The notes under the pieces were generated by a model. It saw nothing but the letters and a program-made list of their open reading frames with translations, was not told the DNA's origin and searched no databases. From JBDRNO01 sp043811005 (GTDB lineage Bacteria > Bacteroidota > Bacteroidia > NORP154), in the NCBI GenBank assembly GCA_043811005.1, contig JBDRNO010000309.1, forward strand, positions 1-60,519: 60,519 bases of DNA. Reading direction: 5' to 3'. The position numbers were made by a program, and so were the translations under genes. Of this stretch, positions 24,762 to 33,607 are shown piece after piece; positions within the stretch are counted from its first letter, which is position 1, and every line of letters starts with the position of its first letter.

Positions 24762-25188
24762 CTAGCGGTTTTGGTGGAAATAAAGCACAATTTATTAATG
24801 AAACCACAGATTTCACCGATTACACAGATAAAAAATTATTTTATGAGTAAATCAAATCAATCTTTGCGAAAATGGTTTTTGTTCGGGATACCCTTTAAAT
24901 CGCATAGGCAAAGTATGGCTAATTATTGAGTGCAAAAACAATTGCGTTTTTATCTTTGTAGTATCAATTTTTAGAAATCAAAAAATTAAAGAACGTTCTA
25001 AAATATCTGCGTTTGCTGTGCTTTCCCTTAAAATAGCATCCTAAACAAACGCTGAGTTGTGATGAAAAGTTAAATACTTTGATTTCACAGATTAAAATCT
25101 GTGAAATCTGTGGTTACAGTTACACCCGAACAGTAACATGTCTTTGAACCCCGAGCTACTAACTCCTAGCTCCAAAACACCGAACGAA
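24762..25188. other. Intergenic region with CACAGATT-type repeats
   Basis: No gene is seen. Repeat units CCACAGATTTCACCGATTACACAG begin near 24803. A perfect palindrome TTTCACAGATT-AA-AATCTGTGAAA sits at 25083-25106, 80 bases before the DUF1015 start. An in-frame ATG at 25138 would extend DUF1015 by 17 codons, but that stretch has no conservation signature I recognise. Confidence 0.55.
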
Positions 25189-26433
25189 ATGGCTGTAATA
25201 AAACCTTTCAAAGGAATCCGTCCTGTTATGGATAAAGCCCATCTGGTTGCTTCCAGACCTTATGATGTTCTCAATTCAGAAGAAGCCCGCATTGAAGCAA
25301 AAGGTAATCCCTGGTCTTTTTTACATGTGGTAAAACCCGAGATCGACCTGCCAAAGGATACTGACCTTTATGATCCCGCAATTTACAATAAAGCAAAAGA
25401 GAACTTTGAAAGATTGCTCAAAGATGAGGTCTTTATTCAGGATGATAATGAACATCTTTATATCTATGCACAAACCATGAATGGCAAAACCCAATATGGA
25501 TTAGTAGGCTGTGCATCTATTGATGATTATTTCAATAATGTTATTTTAAAGCATGAACTTACCCGCCCCGTAAAAGAAAAAGACAGGATGACGCATGTGG
25601 ATGTAACTAATATAAATGCCGGTCCAATATTTTTAACTTATCCGGATGTCCCTGAAATTAATACTATTGTTGAAGAGGTCATTAAGGACAAACCGGAATA
25701 TGATTTTACAGCAGTTGATGACATTCATCACACCTTTTGGGCTATAAAAGAAAAAGAAAAGATCAACAGACTGGTGCAACTTTTTGATAATATTCCACAC
25801 ACATACATTGCCGATGGTCATCATCGCACCGCTTCTGCTGCTCTGGTCGGAAAAGCAAGAAGAGAAGCAAACCCACAACATACAGGGAATGAGGAATACA
25901 ACTACTTCTTAGCAGTTCATTTTCCTGCAAGCCAATTAAGAATTATTGATTATAACCGTGTAGTAAAAGACTTGAATGGAAATTCTACGGTGGAATTCTT
26001 GCAAAAATTAGAAAACAATTTCACTATTGAAGAAAAAGGCATTAATCCCTATCATCCTCAAACATTTCATGATTTCGGGTTGTACCTCGATAAAAAATGG
26101 TATTCAATGACTGCCAGGGAAGGAACTTATGACCAACATGACCCAGTTGGCGTTTTGGATGTTACTATATTATTTAACAACATTTTAGACCCTATTTTGG
26201 GTATTAAAGACCTGAGGACTGATAAAAGGATAGACTTCGTAGGTGGTATCAGGGGATTGGAAGAATTGGGAAGGAGGGTTGACAGCGGAGAGATGAAGCT
26301 CGCCTTTGCCCTTTACCCTGTTACCATTAAGCAACTAATGAATATTTCCGACACAAACAATATCATGCCACCCAAAACAACCTGGTTTGAGCCAAAGTTG
26401 AGAAGCGGGTTGGTGGTTCATAGTTTGAGCTGA
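25189..26433 (+). CDS. DUF1015 family protein
   Basis: A 414-residue protein of the DUF1015 family, whose reaction is unknown. The family hallmarks are visible: IKPFKGIRP at the start, ASRPYDVLN, HVVKPEID, the HHTFWAI segment, YIADGHHRTASAAL near the middle and the C-terminal LAFALYPVTIKQLM. The start is placed at 25189 because MAVIKPFKGIRP is the usual beginning. In many Bacteroidota it lies directly beside serA and serC, as here. That conserved neighbourhood suggests a role in serine or phosphoserine metabolism or its control, but this is inference. Confidence 0.9.
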   Translation: MAVIKPFKGIRPVMDKAHLVASRPYDVLNSEEARIEAKGNPWSFLHVVKPEIDLPKDTDLYDPAIYNKAKENFERLLKDEVFIQDDNEHLYIYAQTMNGKTQYGLVGCASIDDYFNNVILKHELTRPVKEKDRMTHVDVTNINAGPIFLTYPDVPEINTIVEEVIKDKPEYDFTAVDDIHHTFWAIKEKEKINRLVQLFDNIPHTYIADGHHRTASAALVGKARREANPQHTGNEEYNYFLAVHFPASQLRIIDYNRVVKDLNGNSTVEFLQKLENNFTIEEKGINPYHPQTFHDFGLYLDKKWYSMTAREGTYDQHDPVGVLDVTILFNNILDPILGIKDLRTDKRIDFVGGIRGLEELGRRVDSGEMKLAFALYPVTIKQLMNISDTNNIMPPKTTWFEPKLRSGLVVHSLS

Positions 26434-26698
26434 ATGAGATAAGATTGTTGCTGGATGCTGGGTGATGGGTGATGGATTATAGGCTCTTAAAAATCAAAAC
26501 TTACTTTCTGCATTCATAATTTCTTTATTGCTGTTCGGTATATCAGGTGGGGATTCCGAACGAAGTGAGGAATCTCTCTAATGAAAAAACCACCCGAAGA
26601 GTAACATTCCTTTTTCAATAAAATCCTTTACATCGAAAAATAATTATTTTGTATTTCAAAATACATGCCGTATATTTGTATGTCGTAATTTTATATGT
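26434..26698. other. Gap between DUF1015 and the AAA ATPase gene
   Basis: No gene is seen. The gap holds CTGGATGCTGGGTGATGGGTGATGG-like simple repeats near 26450, the inverted repeat GATTCC/GGAATC near 26551-26574 and a small palindrome GTATTTCAAAATAC at 26651-26664, just ahead of the ATPase control region. Confidence 0.5.
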
Positions 26699-26725
26699 CG
26701 TATATTTACGTGTCGTAAATATACG
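26699..26725. promoter_or_regulatory. Perfect inverted repeat, candidate operator of the AAA ATPase gene
   Basis: Arms CGTATATTTACG (26699-26710) and CGTAAATATACG (26714-26725) are exact complements around TGT. Upstream half copies (CGTATATTTGTATGTCGTAAT, 26669 onward, in two pieces) repeat the same words, and GTATTTCAAAATAC at 26651 is a further small palindrome. The array ends 30 bases before the ATG. The arrangement suggests a dimeric regulator site overlapping the promoter. Confidence 0.55.
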
Positions 26726-26755
26726 TAATTTCTTTTGAAATAAAAAAACATTATT

Positions 26756-27888
26756 ATGAAAAACCCATTCCGGTATGGTGAAGTTGTTGAACAGGTCAAT
26801 TTTTGCAACAGGGAAGAAGAATTAAAGGAAATAGATAAAGCAATAAGAAACCGTTATTCTTTCTGGCTTTACTCTCCGAGAAGATTCGGCAAGACATCAC
26901 TGATTTTGAAAGCTTTTAATGAAATCAATGATATCAAAACAATCTATTTTGATCTCTATAACATACAGTCTATTGATGATTTTACAAAAAAGTATGCACA
27001 ATTATTAGCTCATAATTTATTTGATTGGAAAGAAGACTTAAAAGCCCTTTCCCGAAAGTTTAATCAATATTTCAGCCGGCTTTTACCAAAGATCACTGTT
27101 GATTCGTCAGGAAACCCGTCTTTTTCTATAGAAACTCAATCTATTGATGAGCAGGCAGATTTAGAAACAATATTAAATATACCTGAAAAAATTGCATTCA
27201 AAACCAAACAACAAATATGCATTGCATTTGATGAGTTCCAGGAAATAATACGTTTCGGGCCTTTCTTAATTAACTGGATGCGGTCTGCTTTTCAATTGCA
27301 AAAAAAAATCTCATATATTTTTATAGGAAGTAAACAATCCTTGATGGAATCGATCTTTACCGATTCGAATTCACCGTTATATGAATTTGGTTTTAAGATG
27401 GACATAAACCCTATTTCACACAATGAACTATCAAAATATATTAAAAAAAGATTTGCAGCAACCAATCTTAAAATTTCAGATAAAAACATTGATTTGATCT
27501 TAAAAAAATCAGACTGTCACCCCCACTTTACACAATTTTTCTCATCAATAGTATGGGAACTGATAAATGAAGGCATTGATCAAAACAGAAAAGATTTTAC
27601 ACATAAGTGGTTAAGTAAAATTATAAGAAGTCAATCTATTATTTTTCAAAATATTTACGATCAGTTATCAAATAATCAAAGAATTGTATTAAAAGCAATA
27701 GCATTAATACAAGATGGTGATGAACTGTTCTCTGCCAAAATCAGGGATACTTATCAACTTCCTGTTAGTTCAACCCTTACAATTAGTTTAAAGGGATTAA
27801 TAAAAAAGGCATAATTCACAAATCTGGAAAAATTTACAGATTCAGCAATCCGGTTTTAAAAGAATGGATAATACAGATAAACTCTTAG
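26756..27888 (+). CDS. AAA ATPase of the archaeal-ATPase (PF01637-like) family, frameshifted near the 3' end
   Basis: A STAND-like P-loop ATPase. Opening NPFRYGEVVEQVNFCNREEE is typical, Walker A is in YSPRRFGKTSL (about 39-49) and Walker B in QICIAFDEFQEI; a winged-helix region follows near the C-terminus. The frame stops at 27814, but the next frame continues GIIHKSGKIYRFSNPVLKEW to a stop at 27886-27888, which is how these proteins normally end. A single missing A in an A-run just before 27808 accounts for it. These ATPases are multicopy in Bacteroidota, of unknown function, and often have AT-rich palindromes upstream, as here. Confidence 0.8.
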
Positions 27889-27912
27889 GCACATAAAAAT
27901 TTAATATTGACA

Positions 27913-29838
27913 ATGACCATTCACCAAATACTAACTAAATACTGGGGTTTTTCCAAATTCAGGCCATTGCAGGAAGAGATCATCAATTCTGTTTTAGATG
28001 GTAAAGATACACTTGCCTTGTTGCCCACCGGTGGTGGCAAATCCATTTGCTTCCAGGTTCCGGCATTAGCTAAGGAAGGTGTATGTCTTGTTATTTCCCC
28101 CCTGATCGCCTTGATGAAAGACCAGGTTGAGAACCTCAAGAAAAGAGGCATCCCTGCAACAGCCGTCTTTTCAGGCATGCACAAAAATGAAATTGACATT
28201 GCACTCGACAATTGCATCTATGGGAAGACAAAATTGCTCTACCTGTCGCCCGAAAGATTGTGCTCTGAATTGGTTCGAATCAGGATCGGCAAGATGAACG
28301 TCAACCTGATAGCTGTTGATGAAGCACACTGCATCTCACAATGGGGGTATGACTTCAGACCATCCTACCTTACAATTGCAGATATCAGGAAGATACAGCC
28401 GGATGTCCCCATCCTGGGCTTAACGGCTACTGCAACACCCAATGTAGTGAAGGACATCCAGAAAAAACTGTTGTTTGAAAAAGAAAATCTTTTTCAAAAA
28501 AGTTTTGAAAGGAAAAACCTGGCTTATGTAGTACTAACCGAGGATGACAAGCTAAAACGCTTGTTAAAGATCGTAAACAATGTAAGGGGTTCAGGAATCA
28601 TTTATGCCAGGAACAGGAAAAAAACAAAGGAAATAGCAGTATTCCTAAAAAAAAATCCTGATAAGACAGGGAAGGGCAACATTTCAGCCGACTATTACCA
28701 TGCCGGGTTGGATTCTAATTTGCGCAGCGCCAAACAAACCGCATGGACGAAAAACAAATGCAGGGTAATCGTATCTACAAATGCTTTTGGAATGGGTATT
28801 GATAAACCCGATGTCCGCTTTGTCGTTCATTTTAATCCGCCCGACAGCCTGGAAGCATATTTCCAGGAAGCCGGAAGGGCAGGCAGGGACGAAAAAAAAG
28901 CGTTTGCCGTTTTACTTTACAATGATTCCGACAGGATAAATTTTAAAGATCTCATAGAAATCAGCTTTCCTTCCTTAGATGAAATTAAAAACACCTACCA
29001 GGCATTGGCAAACTATTTTCAATTGGCTGTGGGATCAGGGGAAGGAACATGTTTTGATTTTGATATCTCTGATTTTAGTGACCAGTACAACCTCAAAATA
29101 CTTAATGTATTCAACAGTATTAAGTTCCTCGAAAAAGAAGGTTATATTACCACTACAGACGCCCTCTTTATGCCCCCCAAGATCCACTTTACAATTAAGA
29201 AACAGAAGCTTTATGAATTCCAGGTTACAAATAAAAACCTTGACTCTTTCATTAAGCTTTTATTGAGGTCTTATGGTGGTACTTTTGATGACTTTGTAAA
29301 AATAAATGAAGCGGAACTGGCTAAAAGAGCAAATATTACAAAAAAAGAAGTGATCAACTTGCTAAAGACATTAGATAAACTCCAGGTACTCACCTACACA
29401 CCTCAAAACAAATTCCCACAGATAGTATTTGCACAACCAAGGATTGATACCAGTGACCTTTCAATATCAAGGCAAAATTATGAAGAAAGGAAGAAGCAAG
29501 CCATTGAACGAATGAATGCGGTAATCAGTTATGCTTCCGGTTCCAACAAATGCAGAAGCCAGGTCTTACTAGCCTATTTCGGAGAAACAGATAGCTATCG
29601 CTGCGGTATTTGTGATGTATGTATTGAACGCAATAAACTCCAGCTCAGCCAATTGGAATTTGATTCTGTTCTGCAGCAGGTTAAGCCCATCTTGTCTTCT
29701 GAACCAAAAACCTTAACAGAACTAATTGATTCTATTAAGGAAACATCTGAAGATAAAGCTATTAAGGTGATACAGTGGTTGATTGATAATGATAAAATCA
29801 AATATAATAATGATGATAGATTGGTTTGGAATAAATGA
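27913..29838 (+). CDS. recQ: ATP-dependent DNA helicase RecQ
   Basis: A 641-residue superfamily 2 helicase that unwinds 3' to 5' during recombinational repair. Motif I is LLPTGGGKS, the DEAH box is VDEAHCISQWGYDFRPSY, motif III LTATATP, and motif VI GRAGRDEKKAFAVL. The RQC zinc-binding cysteines appear as C...SYRCGICDVC near residue 560, and a winged-helix segment lies between. The C-terminus has no clear HRDC domain, giving a short-form RecQ. The ATG at 27913 is preferred to the TTG two codons earlier. It follows the AAA ATPase by 24 bases and may be read through from it. Confidence 0.95.
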   Translation: MTIHQILTKYWGFSKFRPLQEEIINSVLDGKDTLALLPTGGGKSICFQVPALAKEGVCLVISPLIALMKDQVENLKKRGIPATAVFSGMHKNEIDIALDNCIYGKTKLLYLSPERLCSELVRIRIGKMNVNLIAVDEAHCISQWGYDFRPSYLTIADIRKIQPDVPILGLTATATPNVVKDIQKKLLFEKENLFQKSFERKNLAYVVLTEDDKLKRLLKIVNNVRGSGIIYARNRKKTKEIAVFLKKNPDKTGKGNISADYYHAGLDSNLRSAKQTAWTKNKCRVIVSTNAFGMGIDKPDVRFVVHFNPPDSLEAYFQEAGRAGRDEKKAFAVLLYNDSDRINFKDLIEISFPSLDEIKNTYQALANYFQLAVGSGEGTCFDFDISDFSDQYNLKILNVFNSIKFLEKEGYITTTDALFMPPKIHFTIKKQKLYEFQVTNKNLDSFIKLLLRSYGGTFDDFVKINEAELAKRANITKKEVINLLKTLDKLQVLTYTPQNKFPQIVFAQPRIDTSDLSISRQNYEERKKQAIERMNAVISYASGSNKCRSQVLLAYFGETDSYRCGICDVCIERNKLQLSQLEFDSVLQQVKPILSSEPKTLTELIDSIKETSEDKAIKVIQWLIDNDKIKYNNDDRLVWNK

Positions 29839-29980
29839 ATTGTTCGATTGTTCGATTGTTCGATTGCTCGATTGTTTGATTGTTCGATCGTTTGATTGTT
29901 CGATTGTTTGATTGCTCGATTGTTTGATTGTTCGATTGTTCGATTGTTTGATTGTTCGATTGTTTGATTGTTCGATTGTT
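29839..29980. repeat. Octanucleotide tandem repeat (GATTGTTC)n
   Basis: About 17-18 units of an 8-base repeat, consensus GATTGTTC with variants GATTGTTT, GATTGCTC and GATCGTTT, start one base after the recQ stop codon. Similar octamer arrays of different sequence lie after pspC (38464-38540) and after the last gene (60335-60445). The remainder to 30146 has no gene. Confidence 0.9.
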
Positions 29981-30146
29981 GACTGAATATTTTCTGGGTT
30001 ATTGTTATTATATTGTTATAGTTAAAATCATAGTCATAGTCATTGTTAGTTGCCGACTAAAAACTGCCGACTACTGACTGAAGATTGGCTGTTGGATGCT
30101 ATGACTCCAAATTTTTATATCGTCATTACAGCAAACGAAATTATTC

Positions 30147-30740
30147 ATGAAATTAAGCCGGGATTTTTATACAAGAGATGATGTATGTCAAATCAGTAAG
30201 GATCTTTTAGGTAAATATTTATTTACAAGGTTTAATGCCAAAATTACCGCAGGCATAATAACCGAAACCGAAGCCTATGCAGGCATCACTGACAGGGCAT
30301 CTCACGCTTACGGTAACAGGAGAACAAAACGTACGGAGGTGATGTATCATGAGGGGGGTGTTGCTTATGTTTACCTGTGTTATGGTATGCACCACCTGTT
30401 TAACATCGTCACCAATAAAAAAGACATTCCACACGCTGTATTAATTCGCGGGATCAAACCTGTTGAGGGGGTTGATACCATGAATAAGAGAAGAACCAAA
30501 AAAACCAGTACTTACGATAGAATAATATCCGGCCCCGGAATCGTGACACAAGCACTTGGCATAAAAACTATTCATACAAGAATTGACTTATGTGGAGATA
30601 TAATATGGCTTGAAGACAGGGGAATTAAAATCCTTCCAGGAAATATCATTGTAAGCCCACGGATAGGTGTTGCATATGCAAAAGAAGATGCCCTCCTACC
30701 CTACCGGTTCCAATTTGTTGATATACTAAAAACGGGATAA
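30147..30740 (+). CDS. mpg: 3-methyladenine DNA glycosylase (AAG/MPG family)
   Basis: A 197-residue base-excision repair enzyme that removes alkylated and deaminated purines. The catalytic Glu lies in GIITETEAYAG; flanking motifs RASHAYGNRRTKRTEVMY, GVAYVYLCYGMHHLFNIVT and VLIRGIKPVEG are those of the family, as is SGPGIVTQALGI. Length is as expected for bacterial members. It stands alone between an octamer repeat array and a broken transporter gene. Confidence 0.94.
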   Translation: MKLSRDFYTRDDVCQISKDLLGKYLFTRFNAKITAGIITETEAYAGITDRASHAYGNRRTKRTEVMYHEGGVAYVYLCYGMHHLFNIVTNKKDIPHAVLIRGIKPVEGVDTMNKRRTKKTSTYDRIISGPGIVTQALGIKTIHTRIDLCGDIIWLEDRGIKILPGNIIVSPRIGVAYAKEDALLPYRFQFVDILKTG

Positions 30741-30985
30741 AATTGTACATTTTATAGTGTTGAATTTGTGAATTTTTTATAACAGTATCTTTTGGAGTAT
30801 CTGTGTAACGGGGTATCTGGGTATTTACCATTTCACATTCCTCCGCTACTCCGATACTCCCATACTCCGATACTTCATCACAAAGTAATAATAGACTGAG
30901 TTGAACAATTTTGAAATGTAATAATTTACACCGTGCAAAGTATCGTTGATTGGTTTTTGGTTTCTTTGTATCATTAATATTATCA

Positions 30986-32085
30986 ATGACAGGAACTTCC
31001 TACAAACAGATCTGGCATATCACCTACCCTATTATCCTTGGTAGTGTTGCACAAAACATTGTTTATGTAGTTGACACTGCTTTTTTGGGAAGGGTGAGCG
31101 AAGTTGCATTGGGTGCGGCAGCTATTGCCGGGTTGTTTTATGTGGCAATATTCATGCTCGGCATGGGTTTCGGTACCGGTGCTCAAATTATAATTGCAAG
31201 AAAAAATGGAGAGAATGATTATGCAGGCATTGGTAAAGTCGTTGATCACAGCTTCTACTTCCTGTTTGTCTTTGCATTTGTATTGTTCCTTTTAATAAAG
31301 TTCGCATCTCCTGTATTTCTTGAACAGATCGTTAGTTCAAACGATGTTTACAATGCTACTGCTGAATATTTGGATTACCGCGCATGGGGTATCTTCTTCG
31401 CCTTGATAAATGTGACCTTCAGAGCATTCTATATTGGCATTGCCTCAACAAAAGTGTTGATATGGAGTACTGCTGTAATGGCAACTGTAAATGTATTGCT
31501 CGACTATTGCCTTATATTCGGCAATTGGGGATTCCCGGAAATGGGTATAGGAGGTGCAGCAATTGCATCTGTCGTTTCAGAAGCATCTATCTGGTCTTAA
31601 TGATACCTGCATTTGGATTCGCTTCTGCAACATATACTATAGTGAGCAACACAATCGGGCAAAACAAAACCGGAGAAGTAATGCAATTGATAAAAAAAAT
31701 TATTATACTAAGTTTATTAAGCAGCATTGTATTGCTGCAGTTTAACCTGTTTTTCCCCGAATTTATTATTTCCGTATATACTGATAATCCCAGCCTGATA
31801 AATGCAACAATACCCACTCTTTACATTATTACAGGTTCATTGGTTTTGATCCCTATTTCAATAACATTATTTTGTGGTGTGTCGGGAACAGGAAACACAA
31901 GAGTTTCTCTTATTATTGAAATCGCGACTATTGTTATTTACCTCATTTCAGCTTATGTACTGGCTGTTAATATGAACATGCCGGTTGAAATTGTGTGGTG
32001 TACGGAGTTTATTTATTTAGGGGTGCTGGGTATATTATCTTTTGGATATCTTAAAAGAGGTAAGTGGAAGAAAATAAAGGTATGA
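30986..32085 (+). pseudogene. MATE-family efflux transporter with internal deletion and frameshift
   Basis: The first half (30986-31600) begins MTGTSYKQIWHITYPIILGS and carries about six membrane segments through GIGGAAIASVVSEA. It then stops. The second half resumes in another frame (from about 31576) with RSIYLVLMIPAFGFASATYT and runs to 32085 through five more segments. Intact MATE proteins have about 75 further residues between these points. So an internal deletion of roughly 225 bases together with a frame change broke the gene. The remaining halves are otherwise well preserved, suggesting recent loss. Drug or metabolite export by this protein is not expected any more. Confidence 0.75.
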
Positions 32086-32164
32086 TTTTAAACCTTTTTC
32101 AAAAAAACCTATCAGCCATCAAAAACCTGTGAAGTCTATAGAACAGTTTGACGGTTTACGTACC

Positions 32165-32231
32165 GTCAGGTGTTTCCACCTGACGTGAAAATTCCTGCCG
32201 ATATTGTTGTTGTCAGGTGGAAACACCTGAC
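32165..32231. repeat. Two inverted copies of a 20-base palindromic unit
   Basis: GTCAGGTGTTTCCACCTGAC (32165-32184) and its exact reverse complement GTCAGGTGGAAACACCTGAC (32212-32231) flank 27 bases. Each unit is itself a hairpin (GTCAGGTG/CACCTGAC), so the locus can fold as one long stem or two short ones. It lies in the gap between the broken MATE gene and the SprF-like gene. Confidence 0.85.
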
Positions 32232-32341
32232 AACACATCAACAACCTATCAATATTTCCTTCTCCAAATAATTAAAAATACCTGAAAATCTTACATGCGT
32301 ACGGAAATTCTGCGCAATGGCTTTATAATTGGAATAAGTAA

Positions 32342-32357
32342 AGGCAGTTTTGTTGCA
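32342..32357 (+). promoter_or_regulatory. Possible sigma-54-like -24/-12 promoter
   Basis: AGGCAG-N5-TTGCA lies 43 bases upstream of the SprF-like start, close to the TGGCAC-N5-TTGCA consensus with two mismatches. A chance match is quite possible in one window; no other evidence supports it. Confidence 0.2.
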
Positions 32358-32399
32358 CCAATATTTCAACATTAACATGTATTTCTTAAAAAAGCAAAA

Positions 32400-33398
32400 A
32401 TGAAAAAAATATATTTGGTATTCATAGTATTCTTAATTGGTAATGTTATTGAGTCTTTAGCACAAGACCCGGTTTTTACCCAGTTCTATGCAAACCCTGT
32501 ATACCTCAACCCTGCTTTTGCCGGTTCTGTGAGATGTCCACGGCTTGTATTGAACTACCGGAACCAGTGGCCGGGTATTAAGGGAGCATTTGTTACCAAC
32601 AGCGCCTCGTACGACCAGTACCTTGATGCCGTTTCCGGTGGATTGGGATTTCAATTACTGAATGATAAAGCAGGGGAAGGTGCGTTATCAACAACTAATA
32701 TCAGCGGAATATATTCCTATCACTTGCAAGCGGGAAGAAAATTCTCTATCAATGCTGGTTTGCAGGCAGCATATTTTCAAAGATCGGTTAAATGGAATGA
32801 ACTCACTTATGGTGATATGATTGATGACAGGCACGGTTTTATATACGTTTCGGAAGAGACCAACGGAATGGAGATAAGGAGAAATGTCGATCTCTCTGCC
32901 GGTATCCTGGGATATAGCGACAAGTTTTTCCTGGGATTTACTGCAAATCACCTTACCCAACCCAAAGAAGGACTGAAAGGCAATGAATCAAGGTTGCCTG
33001 TCAGGTACACAGCTCATGCAGGTGCAGTTATCCAGGTGAAGGTAAGCAACGGAGAGGAGGTGAAGATATCTCCCAATATTTTGTTTACCCGGCAAAGTGA
33101 ATTCATGCAGTTTAATGCAGGGTGTTATATAAATAAAGGAATAGTAACAGTAGGAGGTTGGTACAGAGACAAAGAATCATTTATCATTCTGCTGGGTGTT
33201 GAATTAAATATGTTCAAATTCGGATATTCCTACGATATCAGCGTTTCTGAAATAAGTAGATACTCAAATGGTTCACATGAACTTTCATGTACAGTCCAAT
33301 TCAATTGCAGGACAAAAAGAAAATACGTGGAACCCGACTGTAAAATAGAAAAACCTGAGAAAAGAAAATACAGGATGGTCAACTGCCCTACTTTTTAA
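32400..33398 (+). CDS. PorP/SprF-family T9SS membrane protein
   Basis: A 332-residue outer-membrane beta-barrel protein. The signal peptide ends at SLAQ, followed by the family start DPVFTQFYANPVYLNPAFAG, then LNYRNQWPGI, LGFQLLNDKAGEGALSTTN and repeated amphipathic strands. The C-terminal tail ends in MVNCPTF, resembling the CPxF endings of SprF proteins. SprF-like proteins are needed to export or anchor a partner giant adhesin; no such cargo is adjacent here, the next gene being a DUF5916 barrel. Unlike the copy at 12070-13154 it is intact, with an ordinary signal peptide. Confidence 0.9.
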   Translation: MKKIYLVFIVFLIGNVIESLAQDPVFTQFYANPVYLNPAFAGSVRCPRLVLNYRNQWPGIKGAFVTNSASYDQYLDAVSGGLGFQLLNDKAGEGALSTTNISGIYSYHLQAGRKFSINAGLQAAYFQRSVKWNELTYGDMIDDRHGFIYVSEETNGMEIRRNVDLSAGILGYSDKFFLGFTANHLTQPKEGLKGNESRLPVRYTAHAGAVIQVKVSNGEEVKISPNILFTRQSEFMQFNAGCYINKGIVTVGGWYRDKESFIILLGVELNMFKFGYSYDISVSEISRYSNGSHELSCTVQFNCRTKRKYVEPDCKIEKPEKRKYRMVNCPTF

Positions 33399-33607
33399 GC
33401 ATATTTATTAATTTTTTTCATTTCTTTCTCCTTGATTTCCAGCAAGTTATAAAAAATGTTAAAAAAATATAGTACTTTGTCTTGCATAGTACTATTTTAT
33501 GTTATATGTTTGCACCCTGTTAAATATGAATAAATTTTACAGGGTAAACCGTGAAAAAAGCACTCAGGCGCTTAAAAATTCATTATTGATACAATTTTAA
33601 CGAAATT
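33399..33607. other. Gap before the DUF5916 frame
   Basis: AT-rich sequence with no gene or clear structure. Confidence 0.4.

Noticed and set aside
29839..29980. CRISPR array after recQ
   Set aside because: The unit is an 8-base tandem repeat without spacers, and no cas gene is present.
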